Below, in pieces: positions 37,908 through 46,065 of a stretch of 64,000 nucleotides of DNA. Under the pieces are notes generated by a model. It was not told the origin of the DNA. It saw only the letters and a program-made list of their open reading frames with translations, and made no database searches. Source of the stretch: Geodermatophilus sp. DF01-2 (GTDB lineage: Bacteria; Actinomycetota; Actinomycetes; Mycobacteriales; Geodermatophilaceae); NCBI RefSeq assembly GCF_004571065.1, contig NZ_SPQN01000005.1, positions 1-64,000 of the forward strand, in the 5' to 3' direction. The stretch's first letter is position 1, and every line of letters begins with the position of its first letter. The position numbers were made by a program, and so were the translations under genes.

Positions 37908-39136
37908 GTGTTGCACCGAGTTCGGCAGCCGGTACGCAGCAGACGGCCGCGGTTCCGCGGCAGGCCTGGGAGATGCTCGCCGTCGCCACCCTCGGGTTCG
38001 CGGTCAACTTCTGGGCCTGGGCGCTGCTCAGCCCGCTCGGCGGGTACTTCGCCGGCACCCTCGAGCTGAGCCCGCTGCAGACCTCACTGCTCGTGGCCGT
38101 GCCCGTCGTCGTGGGCTCCCTCGGCCGGATCCCGGCCGGCGCGCTGACCGACCGGTTCGGAGCCCGGGTCATGTTCCCCCTGGTCAGCGCGCTGACGATC
38201 GTGCCCGTGCTGTTCGTCGGCTTCGTGGCCCCGGACTCCTACGCGCTGATGCTCGTCGGGGGCCTGTTCCTGGGGCTGGGCGGCACCACGTTCGCCGTCG
38301 GCGTCCCGCTGGTGAACGCCTGGTTCCCGCCGGACAAGCGGGGCCTGGCCCTGGGCATCTTCGGCCTCGGCACGGGTGGTACCGCGATCGCGGCGTTCAG
38401 CACCGTGCCCCTCCGCCAGGCGTTCGGCCCGGGCACCCCCTTCCTCCTCGTCGCGGTCCTGCTCGCCGCCTACGCGGTGCTCGCCTGGGTGCTGCTCCGC
38501 GACGCACCCGGCCGGGCGCTGCCCACCGGGAGCGCCGCCCGGCGGGCCTGGGAGACCCTCAAGCTGCCGATCACGCTGCAGCTGTCGTTCCTGTACGCGG
38601 TCGGCTTCGGCGGGTTCGTGGCCTTCAGCGTCTACCTACCGACCTACCTGCGGGTGACCTTCGGCCTGGAGCCGGGCGACGGTGCGCTGCGGACGGCGGG
38701 CTTCGTCGTCCTCGCGGTGGTCATGCGGCCGGTCGGCGGCTGGCTGTCCGACCGGTTCCACCCGGGTCCCGTGCTGGTCGTGTGCTTCGCGGTCGTCTCG
38801 GTGTTCGCGGCCCTCTCGACACTGGAGCGGCCGCTGCAGCCGCTCGGCACCATTGCTTTCCTCACCATGGCCGCAGCGCTGGGAGCGTCGTCGGGTGCGG
38901 TCTTCGCGCTCGTGGCGATCGCCGCCCCCGCCGGCACGGTCGGCTCGGTGACCGGCATCGTCGGTGCCGCCGGCGGCCTGGGCGGCTTCCTGCCGCCGCT
39001 GGTCATGGGGGCCGTCTACGGCTACTACGGCAACTACGGTCCCGGGCTGTGGCTCCTGGCGGGCACCGCGCTGGTCGCCGCCGTCTACACCGCTTGGGGC
39101 ATGCGGCCGGTGGGTCGGACCGCCCGCACCGATTGA
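37904..39136 (+). CDS. narK: Nitrate/nitrite MFS transporter
   Basis: 410 residues from ATG 37904, overlapping narI by ATGA. It is a 12-helix major-facilitator protein with the NarK signatures: the RIPAGALTDRFGAR loop motif (near 70), GLGGTTFAVGVPLVNAWFPP split near 120-145, GLGTGGTAIAAF (near 155) and GAAGGLGGFLPPLVMG (near 350). It brings nitrate in, or swaps it for nitrite, feeding the cytoplasmic NarG site. Being last in the nar operon, it is probably expressed only with the enzyme. Confidence 0.95.
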   Translation: MSVAPSSAAGTQQTAAVPRQAWEMLAVATLGFAVNFWAWALLSPLGGYFAGTLELSPLQTSLLVAVPVVVGSLGRIPAGALTDRFGARVMFPLVSALTIVPVLFVGFVAPDSYALMLVGGLFLGLGGTTFAVGVPLVNAWFPPDKRGLALGIFGLGTGGTAIAAFSTVPLRQAFGPGTPFLLVAVLLAAYAVLAWVLLRDAPGRALPTGSAARRAWETLKLPITLQLSFLYAVGFGGFVAFSVYLPTYLRVTFGLEPGDGALRTAGFVVLAVVMRPVGGWLSDRFHPGPVLVVCFAVVSVFAALSTLERPLQPLGTIAFLTMAAALGASSGAVFALVAIAAPAGTVGSVTGIVGAAGGLGGFLPPLVMGAVYGYYGNYGPGLWLLAGTALVAAVYTAWGMRPVGRTARTD

Positions 39137-39176
39137 GGGCGCTGCGCAGCGTGCGGCCTGTGGCAGGTTCCGGAAC

Positions 39177-40310
39177 GTGACGTCCACCGCCGGATCGAGA
39201 ACGGACACGACCGGGCGACTGCGGGGCCGGCTCCAGCACGCCGTCCACGGTCTGACGCCCGGGTACTTCGCGCTGGTCATGGGCAGCGGCATCATCTCGG
39301 TGGGCATGCTGCTGGACGGTCACATCGCGCTGTCCGTGCTGCTCCTCGTGGTCTGCGCGGTGTCGTTCGTGGTGCTGCTGGTGCTGACCGCGTGGCGATT
39401 GCTGGCCTACCGCGACGCGGTCGTCGACGACTTCACCGACCCTCGCCGCGGATTCGGCTTCTTCACCGTCATCGCGGGCACGAACGTGCTGGGCGTGCGG
39501 CTGGCGATGGACGGCCATCACGAGGTCACCGCCGGCCTGCTGGTGGTCGCCGGCGTGACCTGGCTCGTGCTGGGCTACGTCGTCCCATGGACGGCCGTGC
39601 TGAGCAGCGAGCAACGCCCCGTGGTGGCGACCGCCAACGGAACATGGTTCATCTGGGTCGTCGCCAGCCAGTCCGTCGCCGTCTCCGCTGCCTCCATCGA
39701 GCCGGTGTTCGCGGCCGTGCGCGACGAGCTCGCCGTGGTGGCGGTGTTCTCGTGGTCGGTCGGCGTCTTCCTGTACGCGGCAGCCGGCATCTTCGTCTCC
39801 GCACGGCTGATGCTCTACGACCTGCGCCCGGTCGACCTCACTCCGCCCTACTGGGTCGCGATGGGCGCCAGCGCCATCACCGTGCTGGCCGGGGCACGCA
39901 TCGTCGAGATGGCCGACGCACCGATGGTCGACGCCACCCGCGGGCTCATCGCCGGCGCATCCGTGTCGTTCTGGGCGTTCGCCACGTGGCTGATCCCGGC
40001 GCTGGTGGCGGCCGGCTGGTGGCGGCACCGCACCCACGGCGTGCCGCTGGTCTACGAGGCGACGCTCTGGAGCGTGGTCTTCCCCCTCGGCATGTACGCC
40101 GTGGCGGGCCTCTACCTCGACCAGGCCAACGACCTGCCCGTCGTCGGCGCGGTCGGCGCGACCTGGCTCTGGGTCGCATTCGCCGCGTGGGCACTGACCC
40201 TGGCCGCGATGATCGTCCACGTCGTCCGCACCGTCGTCCTGCCCGCCGGGCGCGGAACCACCTCAGCGATTCCGTCCGGGGCGGTGGTCAGCCGTCGACC
40301 CGACCGATGA
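39177..40310 (+). CDS. TDT-family transporter (tellurite-resistance/dicarboxylate type)
   Basis: 377 residues from GTG 39177, 40 bases after narK. About ten hydrophobic helices and the opening LTPGYFALVMGSGIISVG are typical of the TDT family (TehA, Mae1, SLAC1-like anion channels), whose members move malate, sulfite, nitrate or chloride. Its place behind narK and same strand suggests it could export or import nitrite, nitrate or another anion. Specific substrate is unknown. Its 3' end overlaps the opposite-strand methyltransferase by 23 bases. Confidence 0.8.
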   Translation: MTSTAGSRTDTTGRLRGRLQHAVHGLTPGYFALVMGSGIISVGMLLDGHIALSVLLLVVCAVSFVVLLVLTAWRLLAYRDAVVDDFTDPRRGFGFFTVIAGTNVLGVRLAMDGHHEVTAGLLVVAGVTWLVLGYVVPWTAVLSSEQRPVVATANGTWFIWVVASQSVAVSAASIEPVFAAVRDELAVVAVFSWSVGVFLYAAAGIFVSARLMLYDLRPVDLTPPYWVAMGASAITVLAGARIVEMADAPMVDATRGLIAGASVSFWAFATWLIPALVAAGWWRHRTHGVPLVYEATLWSVVFPLGMYAVAGLYLDQANDLPVVGAVGATWLWVAFAAWALTLAAMIVHVVRTVVLPAGRGTTSAIPSGAVVSRRPDR

Positions 40311-41091
40311 GGCTCACCGCTCCCAGGTGGTGGCGATGGCGGCGGAACTGGCTGCGCATGGCGAGCACCCGCCGGCGTGCGACGGGGTCCGTCGCCAGCC
40401 GGCGCAGGATCCGCGCGGTTCCCCGGACGCCCTCGTCACGGAGGACCCGAGTGGGTTCCAGCAGCCGCATCGGCGCCCGAGCCTCGTGCACCACCGACAT
40501 CCCCGCGGACTCCAGCAGCCTGCGCCACTCGGGAACGGTCGAAGGACGAGCGCCGATCCGGATGGTGCGGGAGAGGTCGGCGCGGACCCGTTCGGCGGCG
40601 CTCTCGTCGAGGTCGTCGGGCAACAGGCAGAGCTCGTGGATGCCGTACCGGCCGCCCGGGCGGAGCAGCCGCGCGGCCTCCCGCACGATCCGGAGCTTGG
40701 CCGGGTCGGGTTGCATGGTCAGCATGGCCTCGCCGAACACGACGGTCGCACCGCCGTCCTCGAGCCCGGTGGTCTCCGCGTCGGCGATGCGGCAGTCCAC
40801 CGGAGGACCGGTGGTCAACTGCCGGACCTGGGCTGCGGCCGCCGGGTCGCGTTCGATCCCGATGTAGGAGGCGGGGTTGCGCGCCAGGACGAGCCGGGTG
40901 GTGGTTCCCAGCCCGGGCGCGAGTTCCACGACCCGGTCCCCGCTGTCGATGTCCAGGGCGTCCAGCATCGCGCCGGTCAGCTCACGGCCACCCGGGCGGA
41001 GCACCCGCTTGCCGAGGCGGGCGAGCAGCCAGTGCCCGGGCATCCGGGAGGCGTCGAGAGCGGCTCCGGGCAGCTGGTCGGGATCAGGCAT
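40288..41091 (-). CDS. SAM-dependent methyltransferase
   Basis: 267 residues from ATG 41091, with GGAAGG eight bases upstream; an ATG at 41124 would add 11 codons. It has the class I methyltransferase fold: motif I VVELAPGLGTTTRLVL (near 60-75), an acidic GIERDP after the second strand, DAETTGLEDGGATVVFGEAM and LLRPGGRYGIHEL. A basic C-terminal tail (RSQFRRHRHHLGAV) follows. No close named relative is recognised. The position between the nar/TDT genes and the stress-protein genes hints at a redox or nitrogen-stress link but gives no substrate. Confidence 0.8.
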   Translation of the reverse strand: MPDPDQLPGAALDASRMPGHWLLARLGKRVLRPGGRELTGAMLDALDIDSGDRVVELAPGLGTTTRLVLARNPASYIGIERDPAAAAQVRQLTTGPPVDCRIADAETTGLEDGGATVVFGEAMLTMQPDPAKLRIVREAARLLRPGGRYGIHELCLLPDDLDESAAERVRADLSRTIRIGARPSTVPEWRRLLESAGMSVVHEARAPMRLLEPTRVLRDEGVRGTARILRRLATDPVARRRVLAMRSQFRRHRHHLGAVSLIGRVDG

Positions 41092-41151
41092 GGTGGGACA
41101 CCTTCCGTAGCGCGGGGTGGTCATCGGAAACGTGGAGGCTCCCTCGAATGG

Positions 41152-42105
41152 TCAGCCGGGGTCCGGTCGATGCGCGCCGGACCGGACGATCGCCACGGGG
41201 CAGCGCGCGCCCCGGAGCACGTCCTGACTGACCGAGCCCAGGAGCAGGCCACGCACACCCCCGCGGCCACGGCTCCCGACGACCAGCAGAGCCGCACCCG
41301 CGGATTCCGTGTCGAGCACGGGAGCCGGAGGACCCTGCGCGAGGCCGAGCTGGACGTCCACCTGCGGGAAGTGCTGTTGCCAGGGGGCGACGGCGTCCTC
41401 CAGCAGGCGGCGGTGATCGGCTTCCACGGCGGCGCGGTCATCGACCACGGGGAGCAGATCTGCCGGACTGCGCGTCGACCAGCAGTGCAGGGCCGTCAGA
41501 CCGATGCTGCGCCGTGCGGCTGCCTGGAAGGCGTAGGCGATCGCCGACTCCGACAGCTCTGTGCCGTCGACCGCGACCACCACCCGATTCGCCGACGGCC
41601 CAGGGGTGGCGCCGTGCAACTGCCGGACCACGACGACCGGGCAGTTGGCGTTGGCGGCTACCGCGATGCTGACCGAACCGAGGACCACGCCCGCCCAGCG
41701 GCGGAGCCCCCGGCTGCCCACGACCAGCGTCTCGGCATCGCGGCTCTCGTCGAGCAGAGCGACTGCGGGGCTCCCGGTCACCAGCTGAGTGCTGACGGGG
41801 CCGTCTCCGACGATCGCTCGGACGTCCTGTGTCGCCTCCTGCAGGACCTGAGCGGGGACGTCCTCTGGCCGCTCACCTCCCTCCCGGCCGCACCGGGGTG
41901 GGCAGACGTGCACGACCCTCAGCGGCCGCTGCCGCGCCGCGGCTTCGGCTGCCGCCCAGCGGAGGGCATCCTTCTCGTAGAGGGGACCCTCCAGGCCCAC
42001 GACCACCGGTCGCTCGCCCAGCCGGGCGGGGTCATGACCGTTCGGTGCGTCGCCGTACCGGTCACCTACGGGCTTTGTCGGGTCTCTTCCGACCGGACGT
42101 GTCAC
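41152..42105 (-). CDS. Tandem universal stress protein
   Basis: 317 residues from GTG 42105, overlapping the hemerythrin-DUF2249 gene by GTGA. Two UspA domains are present (about 25-155 and 165-310), each ending in an ATP-binding motif: VVGSRGLRRWAGVVLGSVS and VVGSRGRGGVRGLLLGSVS. Tandem Usp proteins are common in actinobacterial hypoxia/NO regulons (DosR type). The operon with a hemerythrin protein supports expression under low oxygen or NO. The start is set by the GTGA overlap and the conserved N-terminus. Confidence 0.9.
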   Translation of the reverse strand: MTRPVGRDPTKPVGDRYGDAPNGHDPARLGERPVVVGLEGPLYEKDALRWAAAEAAARQRPLRVVHVCPPRCGREGGERPEDVPAQVLQEATQDVRAIVGDGPVSTQLVTGSPAVALLDESRDAETLVVGSRGLRRWAGVVLGSVSIAVAANANCPVVVVRQLHGATPGPSANRVVVAVDGTELSESAIAYAFQAAARRSIGLTALHCWSTRSPADLLPVVDDRAAVEADHRRLLEDAVAPWQQHFPQVDVQLGLAQGPPAPVLDTESAGAALLVVGSRGRGGVRGLLLGSVSQDVLRGARCPVAIVRSGAHRPDPG

Positions 42106-42803
42106 TGTGGACGCCGGCGAGTGACCTCGGCCCGCCAGCGCTGCGGTCCCTCCTCGAGGTAGGTCCAGCCGTAGTCGGCACCCCATCGGTCGGCCACCAG
42201 CGCGCTGAGCACGGTCGGTGCGCTGTGCGATCGGACCTCCACCGTCTCGTCGGCCGACAACCGCGCCAGGCGCTGCATCGCCACCCGCGTGGCGAAACCC
42301 ACGGGCAGGACATCGAGGTCCAGCACCGGCCCTTCGGTCAGCGGGTACCAGGTTCGCGACCACGTCGGCCGGCGTCGTGGCTCGATTCCCTCCAGGGTCG
42401 TCGTGGCCAGCGCGCGCTCCTCCCGTGCGAGATGCCGGTCCAGCTGCTGCCGCAGGTCCAGCAGGAACTCGGCGAGACGATTCCCGTCCTGCTCACCGAT
42501 CTCGGCATCGATCTCTCGTGCGAGCCGGTCGGCCGCATCCCGCAACGCCACGTGATCCCGCATCAGGACCTCGACCTGAGCGCTGCCGAAGCCGCCGGTC
42601 GCCAGGGGGAACAGCAGCCGTTCTTCGTGCGCTGCCTGATCGAGCAGCTCGTATCGCAGGTAGTCCACCAGTTCCCGCAGCTCCCTGCGGGGCCACCGCC
42701 CGTCGCGCAGGACGGTCAGGATGCGGTCCTCGTGAGCCTCGACCTGCTGCAACAGGATCGCGTGCTCGTCGGCCAGTAGGTGTCCCTGCGATCGCTGGTT
42801 CAT
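42102..42803 (-). CDS. Hemerythrin-DUF2249 fusion protein
   Basis: 233 residues from ATG 42803, with GGAGGT upstream. Residues about 10-150 form a hemerythrin four-helix bundle with the iron-ligand pattern DEHAILL, HEERLLFPL, RDHVALRDAAD and LDRHLAREERAL. Residues about 160-230 match DUF2249 (DLDVLPVGFATRVAM, EVRSHSAPTVLSALVADRWG). Such proteins are found beside denitrification and NO genes and may bind O2 or NO or repair iron centres. It heads the operon with the tandem Usp gene, under the 39-bp palindrome at 42822-42860. Confidence 0.88.
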   Translation of the reverse strand: MNQRSQGHLLADEHAILLQQVEAHEDRILTVLRDGRWPRRELRELVDYLRYELLDQAAHEERLLFPLATGGFGSAQVEVLMRDHVALRDAADRLAREIDAEIGEQDGNRLAEFLLDLRQQLDRHLAREERALATTTLEGIEPRRRPTWSRTWYPLTEGPVLDLDVLPVGFATRVAMQRLARLSADETVEVRSHSAPTVLSALVADRWGADYGWTYLEEGPQRWRAEVTRRRPQ

Positions 42804-42821
42804 CCCGACCTCCGTCAGGTC

Positions 42822-42860
42822 GCTCCCGTTTACACGAGTGACATTAGTATAAACGGGAGC
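42822..42860. promoter_or_regulatory. 39-bp palindromic operator between divergent hemerythrin genes
   Basis: GCTCCCGTTTA (42822-42832) and TAAACGGGAGC (42850-42860) are perfect 11-base inverted arms around 17 A/T-rich bases. The minus strand carries a TATACT -10-like box at the edge of one arm (42846-42851), about 40 bases from the ATG at 42803. A repressor on this site could control the hemerythrin-DUF2249-usp operon and perhaps the hemerythrin gene at 42968. Confidence 0.7.
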
Positions 42861-42967
42861 CCATGGCGATCGGTCTCCGTCCGCATCGCCGAGCGGCGGA
42901 AGGCGCACCGTCACCGGACGACCGGCCTCGGGCGTGTGTGCGGACCCGACGTCGAAGGGAAGATCGG

Positions 42968-43456
42968 ATGTGCGACCACTGCGGCTGCCGTGACCTGACC
43001 CCTATCGCGCGGTTGATGGACGAGCACGACCGCCTGCGCGAACTCACCGGCCACATCCGTTCCCACCTGGCCGTCGGCGACGATCCCGCGGCACGGGCCC
43101 ACTTCGAGGAGCTGCTGGTCGTCCTCGGCCCGCACGTGGCCGAGGAGGAGGGCTCCCTCTTCCCCATGCTGCGCCGCAGCGGCGAGCTGGCCGACCACGT
43201 CACCGTGCTCGAGGAGGAGCACGCCGGGCTCTACGACGACGTGGACGACCTCGACGACGCAGCGGCCGCAGCCGACGGCGCCCAGCGCTGGCGGGACGGC
43301 GTGCAGCGCGTGCTGGAGGACCTCGACCGGCACATGTTCAAGGAGGACTTCGGGCTCTTCCCGGCGGCCCTGGCCACGCTGGACGGCGCGGACTGGGACG
43401 CGATGGAGGAGTGGAAGCAGGCGCACGACGCCCCGGCCGAGCCGCTGGGAACGTGA
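42968..43456 (+). CDS. Hemerythrin-domain protein with N-terminal Cys motif
   Basis: 162 residues from ATG 42968, with GAAGGGA upstream. It begins with MCDHCGCRD, a possible metal or redox cysteine site, then a hemerythrin bundle with the ligand set MDEHDRLREL, GPHVAEEEGSLFPML, EEEHAGLYDDVDDL and DRHMFKEDFGLFPAAL. The function is likely O2/NO/iron binding, as for DUF2249-linked and RIC-like proteins. It faces the hemerythrin-DUF2249 operon across the palindrome, so the two are probably co-regulated. Confidence 0.88.
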   Translation: MCDHCGCRDLTPIARLMDEHDRLRELTGHIRSHLAVGDDPAARAHFEELLVVLGPHVAEEEGSLFPMLRRSGELADHVTVLEEEHAGLYDDVDDLDDAAAAADGAQRWRDGVQRVLEDLDRHMFKEDFGLFPAALATLDGADWDAMEEWKQAHDAPAEPLGT

Positions 43457-43463
43457 CCCTCGC

Positions 43464-43618
43464 TCACCTGTCGGTGACGGCGATGCGGCCGTGTGCGCCT
43501 CGTTCGGCGTCGACCATGACGTGCGAGACGAAGGGGTACGACCCGGCCTCCGGGAAGGTCAGCTCGACGAACCCGCCCTGGGCCGGTGCCAGCGCCAGCG
43601 CCTGGCTGCCGCCTCCGC
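43464..43618 (-). pseudogene. Copper nitrite reductase / cupredoxin C-terminal remnant
   Basis: The minus strand encodes VPGGGGSQALALAPAQGG, FVELTFPEAGSYPFVSHVM and DAERGAHGRIAVT, the last 50 residues of NirK-type multicopper proteins, including the His of the last copper-site region. Upstream of about 43618 the match ends and the opposite strand carries a piece of a regulator. It is a deletion scar, which suggests that this strain lost a nitrite-reducing copper enzyme. Confidence 0.7.
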
Positions 43619-44055
43619 CGGGTACCAGTTGCTGGCGGAGGTCCTCATCAGCCATCTGAAGAGCACCGCACGGCAGCCGGCCGCGGAGGCCGTCGCCGTG
43701 CGGTGCTCCTGGGGTCGGGTCCTCGGTGAGCAGCCGGGGGCGACGGCGCCAGCGACGACGGCAGCGCCGTCGGTGCGCGAGGCGACCGAGGACCTGGTGG
43801 CCCTGCTGGACAGCCTGGGCTTCGCTCCCCGGTCCACCGGGTCGGAGGACGTCATCGAGCTGCACCACTGCCCCTTCCACCAGGTCGCCGGAGGCCACTC
43901 TCCGGTCGTGTGCGGGGTGCGCCTGGGGTTGATGCAGGGAGCGCTCGCCGCACGGGCGGCTCCGTTGCGGGCCGCGAACATGGAACCGTTCGTGACGCCG
44001 ACGCTCTGCCTGGCCCGTCTCGAGAGAGCCCGGACGCCGGTGCCCGACCGCAACC
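43608..44055 (+). pseudogene. Truncated paralogue of the Fe-S-type HTH regulator
   Basis: The plus-strand frame reads YQLLAEVLISHLK, then LVALLDSLGFAPRS, HHCPFHQVAGGHSPVVCGVR and LGLMQGALAAR, aligning to residues about 90-230 of the intact regulator at 44489 (YQFLSEIL, LLRILDEIGFAPEL, PHCPFREVAAEHREVVCSIH). The DNA-binding HTH part is missing, replaced by the nitrite reductase remnant. The conserved Cys/His set is kept. Confidence 0.8.
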
Positions 44056-44488
44056 ACTGGGCGGCTGGACGACGCCCGCCGACGGAAGGGGAACGCCGTG
44101 ATCGAGATGCTCGGCGACCATCGCCAGCGGGGAGGAGCAGTGACCTGCGTCGGAGGCCGGCGATCTCTGGAGCCGCGGGAGCACGCCGACCGCGAACCGG
44201 CGGCCCGGCTGACCGAGCTCGAGGACGAGCTGGCCACGGCCACGGGCACCTGGCGGAGGGCAATCGGAGCCCGGCGCCCGGCTGAGGTCCCCGAGCTCGG
44301 CACGATGCGGTGACCGAGGCCTGTGACGCCGTCATCGCGGCGGCCGAGGCGGGCTACCGGCTGGTGGTCGGGTACACCCGTGGCACGCCTCGTCCGCTCG
44401 GGTCTCGCAGCCTCCCCGTCCCCCGTGGAAGGTAGGTCCGTGGACAGCGCACCGGCGTCCCGACCCGTTCGTCTGTGAGACTCGGTTC
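44056..44488 (+). other. Intergenic region upstream of the HTH regulator
   Basis: 433 bases with only short open frames (for example 44098-44313 and 44310-44436) that show no homology and no good start signals. Probably decayed sequence plus the regulator's promoter; no clear operator is seen. Confidence 0.45.
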
Positions 44489-45241
44489 ATGAACATGTCG
44501 CCGGAGGAGCTGTCCGCGCAGGAGACCGCGCGTGCCGGTGTCAGCCGGCAGCGCATCCTGGAGCTGCTGCGTGCCGCCGCCGGGGGATTCGGCGTCCAGG
44601 AGTTGGCTCAGCGGACCGGACTGCACACCAACACCGTGCGCTTCCACCTCGATCGGCTGGTCGCCGATGGGTTGGTGCAGCGGCACGTCGAGGAGCGAAC
44701 AGAACCAGGACGTCCGCGGTTGGCGTTCACCGCCGCGCCGCCGCCGCACCCTGCCCGGGATCGACGCAACTACCAGTTCCTCTCCGAGATCCTCGCCAGC
44801 TTCGTCACTGGCACGACCGCCGACCCGCCGGCCGCCGCCATCGAGATGGGACGCAACTGGGGGCGCTACCTCACTGAGCGGCCCGCTCCCTATCAACGCG
44901 TCACCGAGGACGAAGCCGTCGCTCGCCTGCTGCGCATCCTCGACGAGATCGGCTTCGCACCGGAGCTGGCAGCTGACGACCCGCGGCGGATTCTGCTGCC
45001 GCACTGTCCGTTCCGGGAGGTGGCTGCGGAGCACCGCGAAGTCGTCTGTTCCATCCATCTGGGGTTGATGCGGGGAGCGCTGGACGAGATGCGCGCTCCG
45101 GTGACCGCCGACCGGCTGTTGCCGTTCGTCGAACCGTCCCTGTGCGTGGCCCACCTGGCACCAGAGACGGGGGCATCCGAGAGGCACGGCCCGCCATCGC
45201 ACTCTCCTTCCGCGCCGAACGCAGCGACGGGATCTCCCTGA
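44489..45241 (+). CDS. HTH regulator with C-terminal Cys/His cluster (SufR/NsrR-like function class)
   Basis: 250 residues from ATG 44489 (an ATG two codons later is possible). An N-terminal winged HTH (VSRQRILELLRAAAGGFGVQ, HTNTVRFHLDRLVADGLVQR) is followed by a ligand domain with PHCPFREV (Cys), VVCSIHLG (Cys, His) and PSLCVAHL (Cys). This Cys spacing is like SufR-type regulators that bind a [4Fe-4S] cluster and sense O2, NO or iron status. Near hmp, hemerythrins, ferredoxin and nar it is a candidate NO/O2 sensor and could act on the 39-bp palindrome. Neither the cluster nor the target is shown by sequence. Confidence 0.8.
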   Translation: MNMSPEELSAQETARAGVSRQRILELLRAAAGGFGVQELAQRTGLHTNTVRFHLDRLVADGLVQRHVEERTEPGRPRLAFTAAPPPHPARDRRNYQFLSEILASFVTGTTADPPAAAIEMGRNWGRYLTERPAPYQRVTEDEAVARLLRILDEIGFAPELAADDPRRILLPHCPFREVAAEHREVVCSIHLGLMRGALDEMRAPVTADRLLPFVEPSLCVAHLAPETGASERHGPPSHSPSAPNAATGSP

Positions 45242-45248
45242 CAACGAA

Positions 45249-45599
45249 TCAGGAGTCCGCAGTCCGGACCGGACGAGAGGTCACGAGTTCGGTGTCCACG
45301 CCGATGGGGCCGGTCCTGGCCGCTCCGCCGGGGGAGTCCAGGGGTTCGCTTCGCCCAGCAAGGGGCTCGGCGAAGAAGCGCGCGTTGTCCTCCTGGTAGG
45401 GCTTGAGGCTCTGGGGGAGGTCGTCCTCGTAGTAGATGGCTTCGACGGGGCAGACCGGTTCGCAGGCTCCGCAGTCGACGCACTCGTCCGGGTGGATGTA
45501 GAGCGCGCGGGCTCCCTCGTAGATGCAGTCGACTGGGCACTCGTCGACGCAAGCCCGATCCATCACGTCGATGCAGGGTTCGCCGATCACGTAGGCCAC
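45249..45599 (-). CDS. 7Fe ferredoxin ([3Fe-4S][4Fe-4S], FdxA type)
   Basis: 116 residues from ATG 45599, with AGAAGGGAGAG just upstream. The N-terminal 60 residues are a classic actinobacterial 7Fe ferredoxin: EPCIDVMDRACVDECPVDC and DECVDCGACEPVCPVEAI hold the cluster cysteines, with the first set adapted for [3Fe-4S]. The C-terminal tail is long. It moves electrons to redox enzymes; FdxA-type ferredoxins are induced by hypoxia and NO in mycobacteria. It is convergent with the HTH regulator, the two stops being a few bases apart. A decayed copy sits at 30618. Confidence 0.95.
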   Translation of the reverse strand: MAYVIGEPCIDVMDRACVDECPVDCIYEGARALYIHPDECVDCGACEPVCPVEAIYYEDDLPQSLKPYQEDNARFFAEPLAGRSEPLDSPGGAARTGPIGVDTELVTSRPVRTADS

Positions 45600-45732
45600 G
45601 GTGCTCTCCCTTCTCGTAGGTGGTCAGTCAGAGATGTCGTGGGAAGCCACTTCGGCGTAGCGCTCGTGGAGGCGTAAGTGCACAGGTCGATCGGCCGGTG
45701 AGTGGTACCTGGGCTGGATGCACGTCTGCCGT

Positions 45733-46065
45733 CTACCGGTGCTTGGCCACGGTCAGCAGCACGGCTGCGTCGGTGACCGCTTCGAGGCTGTGCCGAGCTT
45801 CGGGGATGATCAGCAGGTCGCCCCGGCGTCCTTCCCAGGTCGCCTGCGGTGCGATGAGTCGGACCCGGCCATCCAGGACCTGCAGGGTCGCCTCGCCGGG
45901 GTTCTGATGCTCAGCGAGGGCGGCTCCGGCGACCATGGCCACCACGGTCTGCCGGAGGGTCTTCTCGTGGCCCCCGTAGACGGTGTCGGCTGAACGACCG
46001 CTCTCGCCGGCACGTGCCGCGCGGAGCAGTTGGCGTGCGAGCGCGTCGAGGCTCGTCTTCTGCAT
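45733..46065 (-). CDS. Cupin-domain protein
   Basis: 110 residues from ATG 46065. It folds as a small single cupin: HEKTLRQTVVAMVAGAALAE, then LQVLDGRVRLIAPQATWEG, GDLLIIPEARHSLEA and a final TVAKH. The metal-binding His residues are partly conserved (ALAEHQNPGEATLQV, EARHSL). Such proteins act as small metal-bound sensors or enzymes; similar cupins are found with hemerythrins and DosR-type genes. Its function here is not known, but it closes the redox cluster. Confidence 0.8.
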   Translation of the reverse strand: MQKTSLDALARQLLRAARAGESGRSADTVYGGHEKTLRQTVVAMVAGAALAEHQNPGEATLQVLDGRVRLIAPQATWEGRRGDLLIIPEARHSLEAVTDAAVLLTVAKHR

